From Sphingomonas sp. IC-11 (GTDB lineage Bacteria; Pseudomonadota; Alphaproteobacteria; Sphingomonadales; Sphingomonadaceae), in contig NZ_JAJNDU010000005.1 of NCBI RefSeq assembly GCF_021043365.1, positions 1 through 64,000 of the forward strand: 64,000 nt of DNA. Direction: 5' to 3'. The position numbers were made by a program, and so were the translations under genes. Below, in pieces: positions 1-7,370 of the stretch. Below the pieces are notes generated by a model. It made no database searches. It was not told the DNA's origin and saw only the letters and a program-made list of their open reading frames with translations. Every line of letters begins with the position of its first letter. Within the stretch, counting starts at the first letter, position 1.

Positions 1-727
1 GCTAAGGGAAGACGAGCGGAAGCAGCTAGTCCGCTAGGGGCTTGGCAACATGTCGCACCAACCCGGATCGAATTGCGTCCGCTCTTCGCGCCTTCGTCCC
101 ACAAGCTGACAGACCGCTGACGGCCCAAGAGCTGCCATCATTAAAGTACGATCTTAAAGCGCGTCTTGTGGACGCGCATCGCGCCTGTGATCTGACTTGG
201 ATGATGGTGGCAAGCTGGGGACAACGGCACCACAAACGAGGCTGTGTTGTAGGTGCAGTTGCGACCAATCGTCATGCAGCCGACACCTGCTCCAGCGATT
301 GACGCCGCAGCCGCTGCCAGCATCTGGAGCACGCACATGCCGAACCGGGTCGGCTTAATCGACGCGGTGCACGGTCAACGCCGACCAGTCCAAGCGACCG
401 CAGCCAGAGGACGTATCAATCGGCGAAGTTGGTGCTGCCGCGGAACAGGTCGGTCGCCCGCTCCTGACCATCATGCGAGGGCAGGTCGGCGGACCTTCAC
501 GTCAATCCGGATCGTCGTTTCTTCCCGACGAACCCTGTGCGGTCTTTTCACCGATGGGCGCAGTGTCGGCCGGTCAGTCATATGAGATGGCCGACGGGGT
601 GAAGACCTTCGGTGGACGTCCATGGATTACCCGTTCTATCACAGACGTCGGGGCCGGAGCAAAGCAGTAAGTCAGTTCGGCTAGCCATCAATGGGGGGGC
701 ATCATTCCGGAGTTTTCGAAAGGGCGC
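1..727. other. No supportable gene
   Basis: Short open frames occur on both strands (for example 42-302 plus and 141-338 minus), but none shows a recognisable domain, a clear ribosome binding site and a consistent codon pattern together. The minus-strand frame has a lipoprotein-like start (alanine-rich stretch before a Cys), which is weak evidence on its own. I make no call here. Confidence 0.5.
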
Positions 728-1534
728 GTGACGCCTTCCAGGCCGTCGCGGATGATGAGTTTGATCGTCACCTGGTTGGTGCTTGGTGCCGGCGCAGCTC
801 CGACGGTTGATCCGCCCTGCCCACCGTTCTCGTCTGGTGGGCGTCCGGTACTCCGCGATGACAGGCTCCAGAAGGGGACGCGGCAACTGTGCTTCTCCGC
901 CTTTGGCGTGCTGCACTCCTCAGTCACGAAGTCGCCCCTCTACTCGGCGGAGCTGCTTACGAGAGAGTCGGCAAGGCGAGCTATGGCCTTCGATTCTCGC
1001 GATAACCGCTTCCACCCCGAACCAAGGCTCCGCCCTCAGGACCGGGCCGATCTCACCGACTACGCGGGATCGGGGTTCGATCGAGGACACATGGCGCCTT
1101 CGGGGGACATGACCCGCCTCGAGGACGACTACGACAGCTTCAGCCTCGCCAACATGGTCCCGCAGGCGGGCGGCCTCAACAGAAGCGGGTGGGCTGCTCT
1201 CGAGAGCTATGTCCGGTCGCTGGCGGTCACCTTCGGAACGGTTCATGTCGTCACCGGTCCCGCGTACAAGGGGGCCAGCCTGCGGGTCCTGAATCGCCGC
1301 GTGCTGGTGCCGAGCCATGTATGGAAAGCGGTCTTCGTGCCGGGGCAGGGAGCAGGCGCCTGGATCGCGACGAACGAAGACGCCTCACGCTGGGACGTGG
1401 TCTCGATCGAGACGCTTTCCGAACGCACCGGCGTAGATCCCTTTCCCGATCTGCCGATAGCAATCAGAGGCCGGGTTCCCGCATTTCCGGTCTTCGGCGT
1501 TGGCGAAGGGTCGAGCCCAGGGAGGCAGAAATGA
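728..1534 (+). CDS. DNA/RNA non-specific endonuclease (NUC1 family), probably exported
   Basis: This 268-residue protein looks like a sugar-non-specific nuclease that cuts DNA and RNA using one metal ion. The family signature DRGHMAP lies at residues 118-124; His121 would be the general base. A downstream NMVPQ...LNRSGW segment (142-155) supplies the metal-ligand Asn typical of the family. Residues 9-24 (MMSLIVTWLVLGAGAA) are hydrophobic and look like a signal peptide, so the nuclease probably acts outside the cytoplasm. The start may be the ATG at residue 9 or 10 rather than residue 1. Its stop overlaps the next gene's start as ATGA, so the two are probably translated together. It lies directly upstream of Hxs-locus remnants. 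The family call is firm; the biological role (effector, scavenging or defence) is not visible. Confidence 0.85.
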   Translation: MTPSRPSRMMSLIVTWLVLGAGAAPTVDPPCPPFSSGGRPVLRDDRLQKGTRQLCFSAFGVLHSSVTKSPLYSAELLTRESARRAMAFDSRDNRFHPEPRLRPQDRADLTDYAGSGFDRGHMAPSGDMTRLEDDYDSFSLANMVPQAGGLNRSGWAALESYVRSLAVTFGTVHVVTGPAYKGASLRVLNRRVLVPSHVWKAVFVPGQGAGAWIATNEDASRWDVVSIETLSERTGVDPFPDLPIAIRGRVPAFPVFGVGEGSSPGRQK

Positions 1535-1779
1535 TCAAGCCGTTCTCCGACGATGAGCAGTCCTCGTCCATAGACGATCTTTCAGTAGAGAACGGAAAGG
1601 AAGTGGTCGTCCTCTCGGGCAGTCTGAAGGTCACCAGGGACAGGATCGGTCTGAACCGTGCGCGGGAACTCAAGCGGCTTGTGGATGCTGTAATCTCAAC
1701 TCTTGAGTCGGATGCCGGACTGCCCGAAGAGGTCGAATTGGCGAACCGCGTCGACGAGGTGCCGAATCCGTTCGCGTGA
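1531..1779 (+). CDS. Small acidic protein translationally coupled to the nuclease
   Basis: This 82-residue protein starts with MIKPFSDDEQ and overlaps the nuclease stop codon by four bases (ATGA). A purine-rich GGGAGGCAG lies just upstream as a possible ribosome binding site. I do not recognise a family. It has no signal peptide, no membrane segment and no cysteines; it is acidic at both ends with a basic helical-looking centre (TRDRIGLNRARELKRLVDAV). The tight overlap suggests a partner of the nuclease. An immunity protein is one option, but an exported nuclease with a cytoplasmic partner would be unusual, so this is only a guess. Confidence 0.6.
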   Translation: MIKPFSDDEQSSSIDDLSVENGKEVVVLSGSLKVTRDRIGLNRARELKRLVDAVISTLESDAGLPEEVELANRVDEVPNPFA

Positions 1780-1934
1780 TGGAGCGCCGAATTGGACCCG
1801 GCCCGCATTTTGTTTCATTTCGTGCCGAAATTTGCGTTGGATCAGGCCGTAAACCCCTTTTACGTCCGTGCCTTACGGTTTAGGCAGCCTTCCGGCTGAC
1901 AGGCGGAACAACCGCTCCGGCCGCAAGGGGGATC

Positions 1935-2409
1935 ATGTCAGGGGGAATCGCTGCGGGGGCGGCGAGCATGGAAGGTCGATTGGGGACCGGTCCGTCGGGC
2001 CGGCTCTCGACCCGACGTAGAAGACTGCGGGCAGGGACCTTGCACGTCGACGAGGCAGGTCGCTTCTTCGTTGCCGGCGATGACTTCCAGTCGCGTTTGG
2101 TCGATGGAGTGCTTGGTGCCGAGGACGTCGGTTTCCTTCGATCGATCGGGCACATGCCCTCGAACAGTCTGGAGGAGCGTGCATTTCAGCTGGCCCGCGC
2201 TCGTCGGCGGTGCGTCGCTGAGCGGCTCGACTACCTCATCCTGGTCCCGACCCTCCGCTGCAATCTGGCCTGCAGCTATTGTCAGGTCTCGCGAGCCCAT
2301 CTGAACGCAAGGGGTTTCGACTGGTCCGACGAGACATTGGCGGCTGTACGGACGCTTGTGCAGGATCTGACGGCGCCGGCCGTTAAGATCGAGTTCCAAG
2401 GAGGGGAGC
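1935..2409 (+). pseudogene. hxsB: hxsB remnant: N-terminal part of His-Xaa-Ser system radical SAM maturase
   Basis: HxsB is a radical SAM enzyme of the His-Xaa-Ser peptide-modification system. The first 158 residues match the family layout: a non-catalytic N-terminal domain, then the 4Fe-4S/SAM motif CNLACSYC (Cys109, Cys113, Cys116) followed by QVSRA, then KIEFQGGE (151-158), the family's GGE SAM-binding motif. After GGE the homology stops: the expected P-L-L-N continuation is replaced by unrelated sequence. The frame stays open by chance to 2756, through the serine-coding repeat of the neighbouring hxsA remnant in another frame. A full HxsB is several hundred residues, so more than half is missing. 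The ATG at 1935 has a G-rich ribosome binding site. It is read as a deletion derivative and cannot be catalytically complete. Confidence 0.75.
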
Positions 2410-2790
2410 AGACCGCGCACGTATCCGGCACCATCGTCCTCACGTTCGCGTTCGAGCTCCAGCTCCAGCTCCAGCTCCAGCTCCAGCTCCAGCTCCAGCT
2501 CGCGGAACCAGCGCAGCACGCCCGATTCTTCGGTGCTGCCGTCCTCGCCGGCAATCACGACCAACCCGTTCTCGGCGTATTCGCCGCCGACCACGACCGC
2601 CATCACGTCGGTCGTTCGTCGGGTGCAGATCGGTTTGCAGGCGCAGGGCTACTACCATGGTGCGCTCGACGGCGTGGTCGGCAAGGAGACCAGGGCGGCG
2701 CTGGTGAAGTTCCAGACCGACCGCGGCTTCTCCGTCACCGGAACGATCACTCCTGAGGTCCTCGATGCGCTTCGGATCCGCGCGGCTTAG
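2410..2790 (+). pseudogene. hxsA: hxsA remnant: serine tract plus peptidoglycan-binding domain
   Basis: In the frame one step off from hxsB, an open stretch encodes Arg/Ser-rich sequence, a run of sixteen serines made by AGCTCC repeats, a Pro/Thr/Ser-rich linker, and then a complete C-terminal peptidoglycan-binding-like domain (VQIGLQAQGYYHGALDG ... TRAALVKFQTDRGF ... LDALRI). HxsA proteins are the substrates of the Hxs maturases, with a His-Xaa-Ser-rich region followed by such a domain. Here the N-terminus is gone, and no ATG or signal peptide exists in frame; the only start available is a GTG at 2533. The missing piece spans from the middle of hxsB to the first part of hxsA, so a single deletion would explain both remnants. 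The assignment rests on context plus domain and is fairly sure. Confidence 0.65.
2455..2502 (+). repeat. AGCTCC hexanucleotide tandem repeat (7 perfect units plus AGCTCG)
   Basis: Seven perfect AGCTCC units occupy 2455-2496, followed by a variant AGCTCG. Read in the hxsA frame each unit is Ser-Ser; in the hxsB-derived frame it is Leu-Gln; on the minus strand Leu-Glu or Gly-Ala. Because the unit is 6 bp, slippage changes length without changing frame. Confidence 0.95.
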
Positions 2791-3178
2791 CGCCGTCACC
2801 CACGCCGCCGCTCTGGGGCTGGGCGCGATGCTGGCGTGGGTGGCGCTTCCTCTCTGGCGCGAAGGCGTCATGCGCGTGAACCAGCGCAGCTACGGTCTTC
2901 TCGTCGAGCAGTGCGATGGCGCAATGCGGGATCACTATCAGGCGAAGATGCGGGCGTCGGACGAGCCCTCGCGGGAGACCGGGCTTGCGCTGGAGGCGGG
3001 AGAGGTCGGGCTGATCGTGTGCCAGGACTACGACATCTACCAGAAGCGTCTGATGCAAGCCGACGATGGCGAGGATCCGGCAGGCATCGCGCGGCAGGTC
3101 GATCCCATAGACCGCGGGTCCGTGCCCTTCGTTGAGGCAGCTCTGCAGGATAAGCAGCCCGACGAGCGTCTTGCCTGA
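2765..3178 (+). pseudogene. Hxs-associated small protein (TIGR03982-like), 3' end replaced
   Basis: Residues 1-98 resemble the small protein family that accompanies Hxs loci: an N-terminal hydrophobic segment (residues 13-30), then LLVEQCDGAMRDHY and GLIVCQDYDIYQKRLM near residues 45-98. After about nucleotide 3060 the reading frame runs into the antisense strand of a truncated helicase gene, so the last 40 residues (from ADDGEDP) are not native. The ATG overlaps the end of the hxsA frame, as expected for one operon. The conserved part is nearly full length, so only the tail is lost. The family name is from memory of the motif and should be treated as probable. Confidence 0.6.
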
Positions 3179-3364
3179 CCCGACATTGAGCTTGATGACC
3201 GAATCGCGTCGATCGCGATCGTCGAACCAGGCGTCAAGGACGTCGGACTGAACGTCACGAAGGAACGAGAAGCCGGGAGCCTTGTCGAGGGTCAGGAAGA
3301 TGTCGCGCGGGTTGGTCGGTGCCTCGTCGTCGCCCCCGAGCAGCTTGTCGAAATCGATGTCCAT
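3101..3364 (-). pseudogene. DEAD/DEAH-box helicase remnant (N-terminus only)
   Basis: The minus-strand ATG at 3364 has a good AGGAG ribosome binding site. The product begins MDIDFDKLLGGDD and runs into LRDVQSDVLDAWF and KLNVGSGKTLVGLLI, which matches the start of superfamily-2 helicases of defence and repair loci: a Q-motif-like region followed by Walker A (usually NTGGGKT, here NVGSGKT at residues 60-66). Clear similarity ends near residue 87 (GPAVYG). Beyond that the strand is the antisense of the Hxs-associated small gene, so the helicase lost most of its length, including Walker B. The two truncated genes meet tail to tail between about 3060 and 3103. Confidence 0.7.
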
Positions 3365-3511
3365 CGTCACTCCTGCGGCACGGCCCGCAAACGTCATAAT
3401 GCAAGATGGTCGGCCTGGAAGCTACGCCGCCGAGGTCGCCGTCGCGTGCTGGATAGCGGCTACTGGCGTTTGGACACCCGACCCGCTATCTTTGGTCCGA
3501 AGGATGGTTCG

Positions 3512-3760
3512 ATGAGCGCCGGCACTTACAAGGTTTCCTATTCCGCACTGGCGCAGCTGGCGTTGCTGCCGGCAGCGGAGAAGGCCGAGCTGACCAGGCT
3601 GTTCTCCAGCAGCGACATGCACCAGCCCGAGCTGACCCGTGCCACCAGTGACGGTCGCTTCGTATCGAAGGTCGGCAGCAAGCGCGTCCTGTGGCGGCGC
3701 GCAGCGCGTCAGAAGCCGGAGATCCTCTCGATCGTCGATCAGTCCTTCGCCCGAGCCTGA
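3512..3760 (+). CDS. Small toxin-like protein preceding a Shedu-like nuclease
   Basis: This 82-residue basic protein begins MSAGTYKVSYSALAQLALLP. The layout, an N-terminal beta strand, helices and then strand-rich RFVSKVGSKRVLWRR ... KPEILSIVDQSFA, recalls small RelE/ParE-like cytotoxins that end in an IDxS or I-x-R type strand. I cannot confirm catalytic residues. An in-frame extension upstream to 3446 is possible, but the ATG at 3512 follows an AGGA-type site and matches the compact fold. The stop overlaps the next gene's ATG as ATGA. Pairing with a nuclease rather than a classical antitoxin is unusual. It could instead be a regulatory or adaptor subunit. Confidence 0.55.
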   Translation: MSAGTYKVSYSALAQLALLPAAEKAELTRLFSSSDMHQPELTRATSDGRFVSKVGSKRVLWRRAARQKPEILSIVDQSFARA

Positions 3761-4380
3761 TGAGCGCGTTCGACAGCATCAGCTTCAACCTCACGGACGC
3801 CGACACCCAACTGACCAGCTTCAAGGGCTGGCTGACGGGAAAGGGGTATGTGGGTGAAACTGAGATCGTCGCCGAGATCAAGGCGCGGCCGCACATGGCC
3901 TGCCTGCTCGCCTCGACGCTGGGGCTCGAAGCGCCTGATATGATCAAGTTCGAGCTGGCGCTCAAAGGCATGTTCAGGACCGATCTCGTGCTGGGCAACC
4001 ATGGGTCGCGCAAGTTCGGGCTGATCGAGTTCGAGGACGCGCTGGAGAACAGCATTTTCAAAAAGGGGACAATTCAGTACCGCTTCTGGGCCCCCCGTAT
4101 CGAACATGGCTTCAGTCAGGTGATCGACTGGGCGTGGGTTCGCCAGGATCATCCGAGCGATACGGTGTTGGTCAACGGGTTCGGTGGACCGATCACGACC
4201 AGCTCTTACGCGGTGATCTGTGGGCGCGACAGCAGCCTCCGCGACGATGTCGAGCGCAAGCGCTTCGCCCATCGCCGCTCGTCGCTCAAGGTTGAGGGTC
4301 ATCCGGCGCTGGTGATGACCTATGACGAGATGGTCCGGGCGATGGAGGACAGTCTCGCCGTCCTCAAGACCTGGATCTGA
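3760..4380 (+). CDS. Shedu-like (DUF4263) PD-(D/E)XK nuclease-domain protein
   Basis: This is a 206-residue protein. The central and C-terminal part carries the layout of the Shedu SduA/DUF4263 nuclease domain: FRTDLVLG around residue 72, then GLIEFEDALENSIF about 15 residues later (Asp and Glu-x-Glu as possible metal ligands), then a hydrophobic-aromatic segment ending FSQVIDWAWV, corresponding to the conserved Q-x-x-D-W helix. Shedu proteins are single-gene antiphage defence nucleases, usually with a longer variable N-terminal sensor; here the N-terminus is only about 65 residues. The start ATG overlaps the upstream small toxin-like gene (ATGA), so they form a two-gene unit. It converges on the Mrr-like gene. 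The canonical ExK lysine is not evident, so the active site may be a variant. Assignment is moderate. Confidence 0.6.
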   Translation: MSAFDSISFNLTDADTQLTSFKGWLTGKGYVGETEIVAEIKARPHMACLLASTLGLEAPDMIKFELALKGMFRTDLVLGNHGSRKFGLIEFEDALENSIFKKGTIQYRFWAPRIEHGFSQVIDWAWVRQDHPSDTVLVNGFGGPITTSSYAVICGRDSSLRDDVERKRFAHRRSSLKVEGHPALVMTYDEMVRAMEDSLAVLKTWI

Positions 4381-4401
4381 CGGCCGCTCGGGAAGGTCGC
4401 T

Positions 4402-5265
4402 TCAGAAGAGCGCGTCGACCGACGCAAATACAGCGCCGGTTTCCGCCGCGTGGCGAACCTTCGCCGCAATCAGCCGATCGGCCCCGATCCGCCGGGTCAG
4501 CGCGTCGTAGAGATCCTTCCCCTCGACCCCGATCACCCGCTTGCCGCGCCCGAAGGCATGCAGCCCTTCCTCGGTGAACCCTTGAAAGCTGATGAACACG
4601 CCGCGCGCCCAAGACGCCTTCTGGTCGAGCTTGCCCTGAAAGGTGTGCAGTTCGGCCGCGCCAACCCTTCGGTTGAGCCACTTGGCCTCAAGAAGGTAGG
4701 TCTCGCCGGCGAGCTCGAAGCTCCCGTCGATCTGTTCGCCGTGGAGCCGGAACGGTTCGCGCGGGCGGAGGCGAAACGCATCGAACAGGTCGGTCAGGAA
4801 CCGCTCGAACTCGTACCCGCGCTGATGCGGCTCCATGTCCCGGATCGCAAGCAATCGGTTGAGCAGCCGCTCAAAGTCGATCGTGTCAAGCAGCGGCGCC
4901 GGCACCACATTGACCGGGGTCGGCGGAGCGGTGCCCTCCAGCTTGGCGATGAGTGCGGCGACCTGGCCAGCGGCGCGCGGCATCGGATCGGGTGTACCCG
5001 AGGAGCGGAGCGCCTCTCGATGCTCCCACAGCACCCGCAAGGTCCGCGCGGCGGTACCATCATCGACTTGCCCGAGGAAGCAGCGCAGGCGCTTGCCTTT
5101 CGAGACGCCATCGACCGCATATTGCGGTGCGTCGATGTCGACCTCGAGCTCGCGCGCGAAGAAGTCGGTAAAGGTGCGATTGGAGAAGTCGAGCACATAG
5201 CCGCGCTCACCGCCCCGAAAAATCTCATCAATCAGGCTGAGATCGACCGATCGCAGGCCATTCAC
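4402..5265 (-). CDS. AbiJ-NTD-like / Mrr-type restriction endonuclease fusion
   Basis: This 287-residue protein has two parts. Residues 1 to about 85 (SLIDEIFRGGERGYVLDFSN ... SKGKRLRCFL) resemble the N-terminal domains of AbiJ-type abortive-infection proteins. The C-terminal half is a Mrr-type PD-(D/E)XK domain: GYEFERFLTDLF, QIDGSFEL, LLEAKWL (the ExK motif) and FQGKL downstream. Such enzymes cut modified or foreign DNA. I chose the GTG at 5265 because it overlaps the vapC stop as GTGA, which makes vapB-vapC-mrr one translationally coupled operon; the longer open frame upstream lies inside vapC. Coupling a nuclease effector to a toxin-antitoxin pair suggests co-regulation by the VapB antitoxin. 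Domain calls are good; the joint function is inference. Confidence 0.72.
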   Translation of the reverse strand: MNGLRSVDLSLIDEIFRGGERGYVLDFSNRTFTDFFARELEVDIDAPQYAVDGVSKGKRLRCFLGQVDDGTAARTLRVLWEHREALRSSGTPDPMPRAAGQVAALIAKLEGTAPPTPVNVVPAPLLDTIDFERLLNRLLAIRDMEPHQRGYEFERFLTDLFDAFRLRPREPFRLHGEQIDGSFELAGETYLLEAKWLNRRVGAAELHTFQGKLDQKASWARGVFISFQGFTEEGLHAFGRGKRVIGVEGKDLYDALTRRIGADRLIAAKVRHAAETGAVFASVDALF

Positions 5266-5651
5266 CGCGCGACCTCGACCGTGGCCCCGAGTTCGAGGTC
5301 CGCCCAGACGCGATCGGTGGTGAGCGCAACGGCATCGCGACTGATCGCCAGCGCGAGGCACAAGCGATCGCCGAGCGAAAGCCCGGCGCTACGGGTGCTG
5401 TCACGCAGGAGCCCGGCCGTGGTCGCCTGTGCTTGATCGACCGGCACGACCTCGACATCGAGCTGCCCCATGATTTCGAGGATCTGTTCGCGCGGGGTGC
5501 CGCGGTCGACCAGCTTGGCGACGACCTCGGCATGGTTGGCTGCGCTCAGCAGCGCGCCACTCATCCGTTCGGCAACGTGATCCGCGCCGGGCTCGTTGAA
5601 GAACGCCGCGAGCAGCGCCGAGGCGTCGAGCACATAGGGCTTGTCAGTCAC
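5262..5651 (-). CDS. vapC: VapC-type PIN-domain toxin (locus 1)
   Basis: This 129-residue PIN domain ribonuclease, begun at a GTG, reads TDKPYVLDASALLAAFFNEPG at its start, with the acidic Asp of the first motif. The other acidic positions are in NHAEVVAKL, LSLGDRLCLALA and TTDRVW. Toxins of this type cleave RNA when released from VapB. It overlaps vapB by 8 bp and the downstream Mrr-like gene by 4 bp. The two VapC proteins in this window share the GLSLGDR-CLALA motif and are paralogues, though this copy sits in a three-gene operon. Confidence 0.85.
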   Translation of the reverse strand: MTDKPYVLDASALLAAFFNEPGADHVAERMSGALLSAANHAEVVAKLVDRGTPREQILEIMGQLDVEVVPVDQAQATTAGLLRDSTRSAGLSLGDRLCLALAISRDAVALTTDRVWADLELGATVEVAR

Positions 5652-5892
5652 GCGCAGCCTCGGCGCGACGATCAGCAATCAGTTCATCGGCAACCGACCC
5701 GTTCGGCAGTGCATAGGGCTGTAGCATGGCCTGGATGCGCTTCAGCACGTCACGCCGCGGACGGACGTGCAGCTCACCGTCGACCACGCGCATGACCACC
5801 TGATCGCCGTCCGCCAGCCCAAGTTCCCGGCGAATGTCGGATGGCAGCTGCAAACGCCCGCCGCTGACCAGTCTACCATTGTGTGCGTTCAT
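5644..5892 (-). CDS. vapB: VapB-type AbrB-fold antitoxin (locus 1)
   Basis: This 82-residue antitoxin has an N-terminal AbrB/MazE-like swapped-hairpin DNA-binding segment (GRLVSGGRLQLPSDIRREL, then GDQVVMRVVDGELHVRP) and a charged C-terminal helix (VADELIADRRAEAARD) that would wrap the toxin. It is the first gene of the operon and should repress it by binding its own promoter in the 200-bp region to its right. The ATG at 5892 is the natural start. It is clearly related to the antitoxin at 8770-9018. Confidence 0.85.
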   Translation of the reverse strand: MNAHNGRLVSGGRLQLPSDIRRELGLADGDQVVMRVVDGELHVRPRRDVLKRIQAMLQPYALPNGSVADELIADRRAEAARD

Positions 5893-5994
5893 CTGCTGAT
5901 TGCTCTACGTTGATACAGATTGGACACGATAATACAGCCTCCGGTCGACGCCGACAATCGGTCATGTCCGGCGACATGCCGAATTGTAGGTTTT

Positions 5995-6068
5995 CCTGAA
6001 ACGGTGGACGGAACTGCCTGTGCATGGCGCGCCCTAAAGCAGTAGACGTTTGCCTGAAACAGTGGACG
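5995..6068. repeat. Three copies of a 16-bp repeat, possible insertion-sequence end
   Basis: Near-identical 16-mers CCTGAAACGGTGGACG (5995-6010), CCTAAAGCAGTAGACG (6033-6048) and CCTGAAACAGTGGACG (6053-6068) lie in the gap between vapB and tcmP. A TGT trinucleotide sits just outside the first copy at about 5986. Several spaced direct repeats at a terminus are the known habit of IS21-family elements. No transposase is present, so if this is an IS end it is an orphan. Confidence 0.55.
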
Positions 6069-6092
6069 ATCAGCTTCCCGGTTAGGCCGATC

Positions 6093-7370
6093 CTAGTTTC
6101 CCCCCGCGTTGAGAAACATCGGAAAGAAGCTTTTCTGGCGTTTGAGCTTCAGCACGTCTCCGACACCGATAGCGTTCGCGCTGCGGCGCTCGCCGCCCCC
6201 AGGCGTAATGACCTGGACATCAGGGTTCTCGATTATCGCCTGATGCACATCATCGGTGTGGGCTGGCGTCGCGTTGTATATGCCCTCGTAGAAATCCCCC
6301 ACTTCGATGACATCGCCGGACTCTGAGATCAGGCGCGGAATATCGACGAGCAGCTGGTTGCGGGCCTCTTCGCGACCGGAGAGATCGAAGAGGTACAGCG
6401 CGCCACCATCGTGGCTCGGATCGTAGGACAGCATGTTGAGCCCAGACCGACCGAAGTGCGCTTGGGTGGTGCTGTTCTGATGGAGCACATTGTTATATAC
6501 TTTTCGGGCGCGGTAGATGTTCGCGAAGTGGATCAGCCAATAGCGCCATCCACCCGGATTATTGATGGAGAATGGACTTACGAACGGCGCGCAGGTCCGG
6601 AACGTCTCAAACACAAGCCGCTCCGCGGCGCCAAGCCACAGGTTCTTGCTCATCGCCCCTTCGAGCTGCTCGAGATCGGTAGCTTCGATCCCGAACGGAC
6701 GAAGTTGGGCGGCAAGCTGCACCGGGTCCGATTTCTGCAGGAAGGAGAGCAGCGCTTCGATAGCGAACGTGTAGAAGATCTCGACAGAAGGATTCGACCG
6801 CATGATGTCGAGAAGGGTGGTACGCTCGACGTGGCTATGGCCGCATTGGTCGAGGTTGAAGATAAGGTTGCGATAGCGTCCCTGTGCGAGCAGCTTCTTG
6901 ATCGTGGGGTATGCCGTCTCGAAGCTCTCGGTCAGATATTCGACGCGGAGATGAAGCCGGGGCACGTTGTCTGCGATCTCGGCCTGAAGCGGCGCAACGT
7001 TGGCGCGCAGGCTGTCGATCGCTGCCGGGCTCTGGTCGTTGAGCACGAGCAAGCACTCCATTGACACAAGGCCGAAGCCCTGTGCCGCGCGCATCGTGTT
7101 GATGGTGTCGATTGCACGCTGCGACTCCTCAATGAAGATGAGCGGCGAACCTGGCGTGCCGCAGGTGTACCGGCCACCGCCCGCGAAACCATCGACGATC
7201 GCCAGCCGGAATTGGGTCTGCTGAGGGAGCTGACAGCGAACGCCAAGATACTGCGCGAAATACTCGCGGAGGATCTTATGCTTGCGTCGGGAGTGTTCCT
7301 CGAGCGCTGCCCCGCTCGCCCAACTATAGGTTTCTCGGCCATGCAATCCTGTCGCTTTCGGGCTGATCAT
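6093..7370 (-). CDS. tcmP: Three-Cys-motif partner protein TcmP
   Basis: This 425-residue protein matches the TcmP family, known by its tight pairing with a three-cysteine-motif (DUF5131) protein. The N-terminal region (HSRRKHKILREYFAQYL) is followed by a methyltransferase-like Rossmann segment: VDGFAGGGRY at residues 59-68 as the glycine loop, a second-strand acidic LVLNDQSP, and NLIFNLDQCGHSHV as a catalytic-type fourth motif. The C-terminal half contains predicted winged-helix-like segments. This suggests SAM or nucleotide binding, but the activity is not established. It overlaps the upstream DUF5131 gene by ATGA at 7367-7370. The pair sits between two vapBC modules and is a candidate defence unit. 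Confidence 0.85.
   Translation of the reverse strand: MISPKATGLHGRETYSWASGAALEEHSRRKHKILREYFAQYLGVRCQLPQQTQFRLAIVDGFAGGGRYTCGTPGSPLIFIEESQRAIDTINTMRAAQGFGLVSMECLLVLNDQSPAAIDSLRANVAPLQAEIADNVPRLHLRVEYLTESFETAYPTIKKLLAQGRYRNLIFNLDQCGHSHVERTTLLDIMRSNPSVEIFYTFAIEALLSFLQKSDPVQLAAQLRPFGIEATDLEQLEGAMSKNLWLGAAERLVFETFRTCAPFVSPFSINNPGGWRYWLIHFANIYRARKVYNNVLHQNSTTQAHFGRSGLNMLSYDPSHDGGALYLFDLSGREEARNQLLVDIPRLISESGDVIEVGDFYEGIYNATPAHTDDVHQAIIENPDVQVITPGGGERRSANAIGVGDVLKLKRQKSFFPMFLNAGGN

Noticed and set aside
2455..2502. CRISPR array
   Set aside because: Six-base units with no spacers; it is a microsatellite in coding DNA.
2440..2871. Gly-Ala-rich minus-strand protein across the hexamer repeat
   Set aside because: Produced by reading the AGCTCC repeat on the other strand; ends are not supported by any motif.
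4450..5436. A long plus-strand open frame opposite the Mrr-like gene
   Set aside because: It is the complement of a gene with clear motifs and shows no domain of its own.
6024..6326. Plus-strand small gene at the left end of tcmP
   Set aside because: Antisense of the tcmP C-terminus with no ribosome site.
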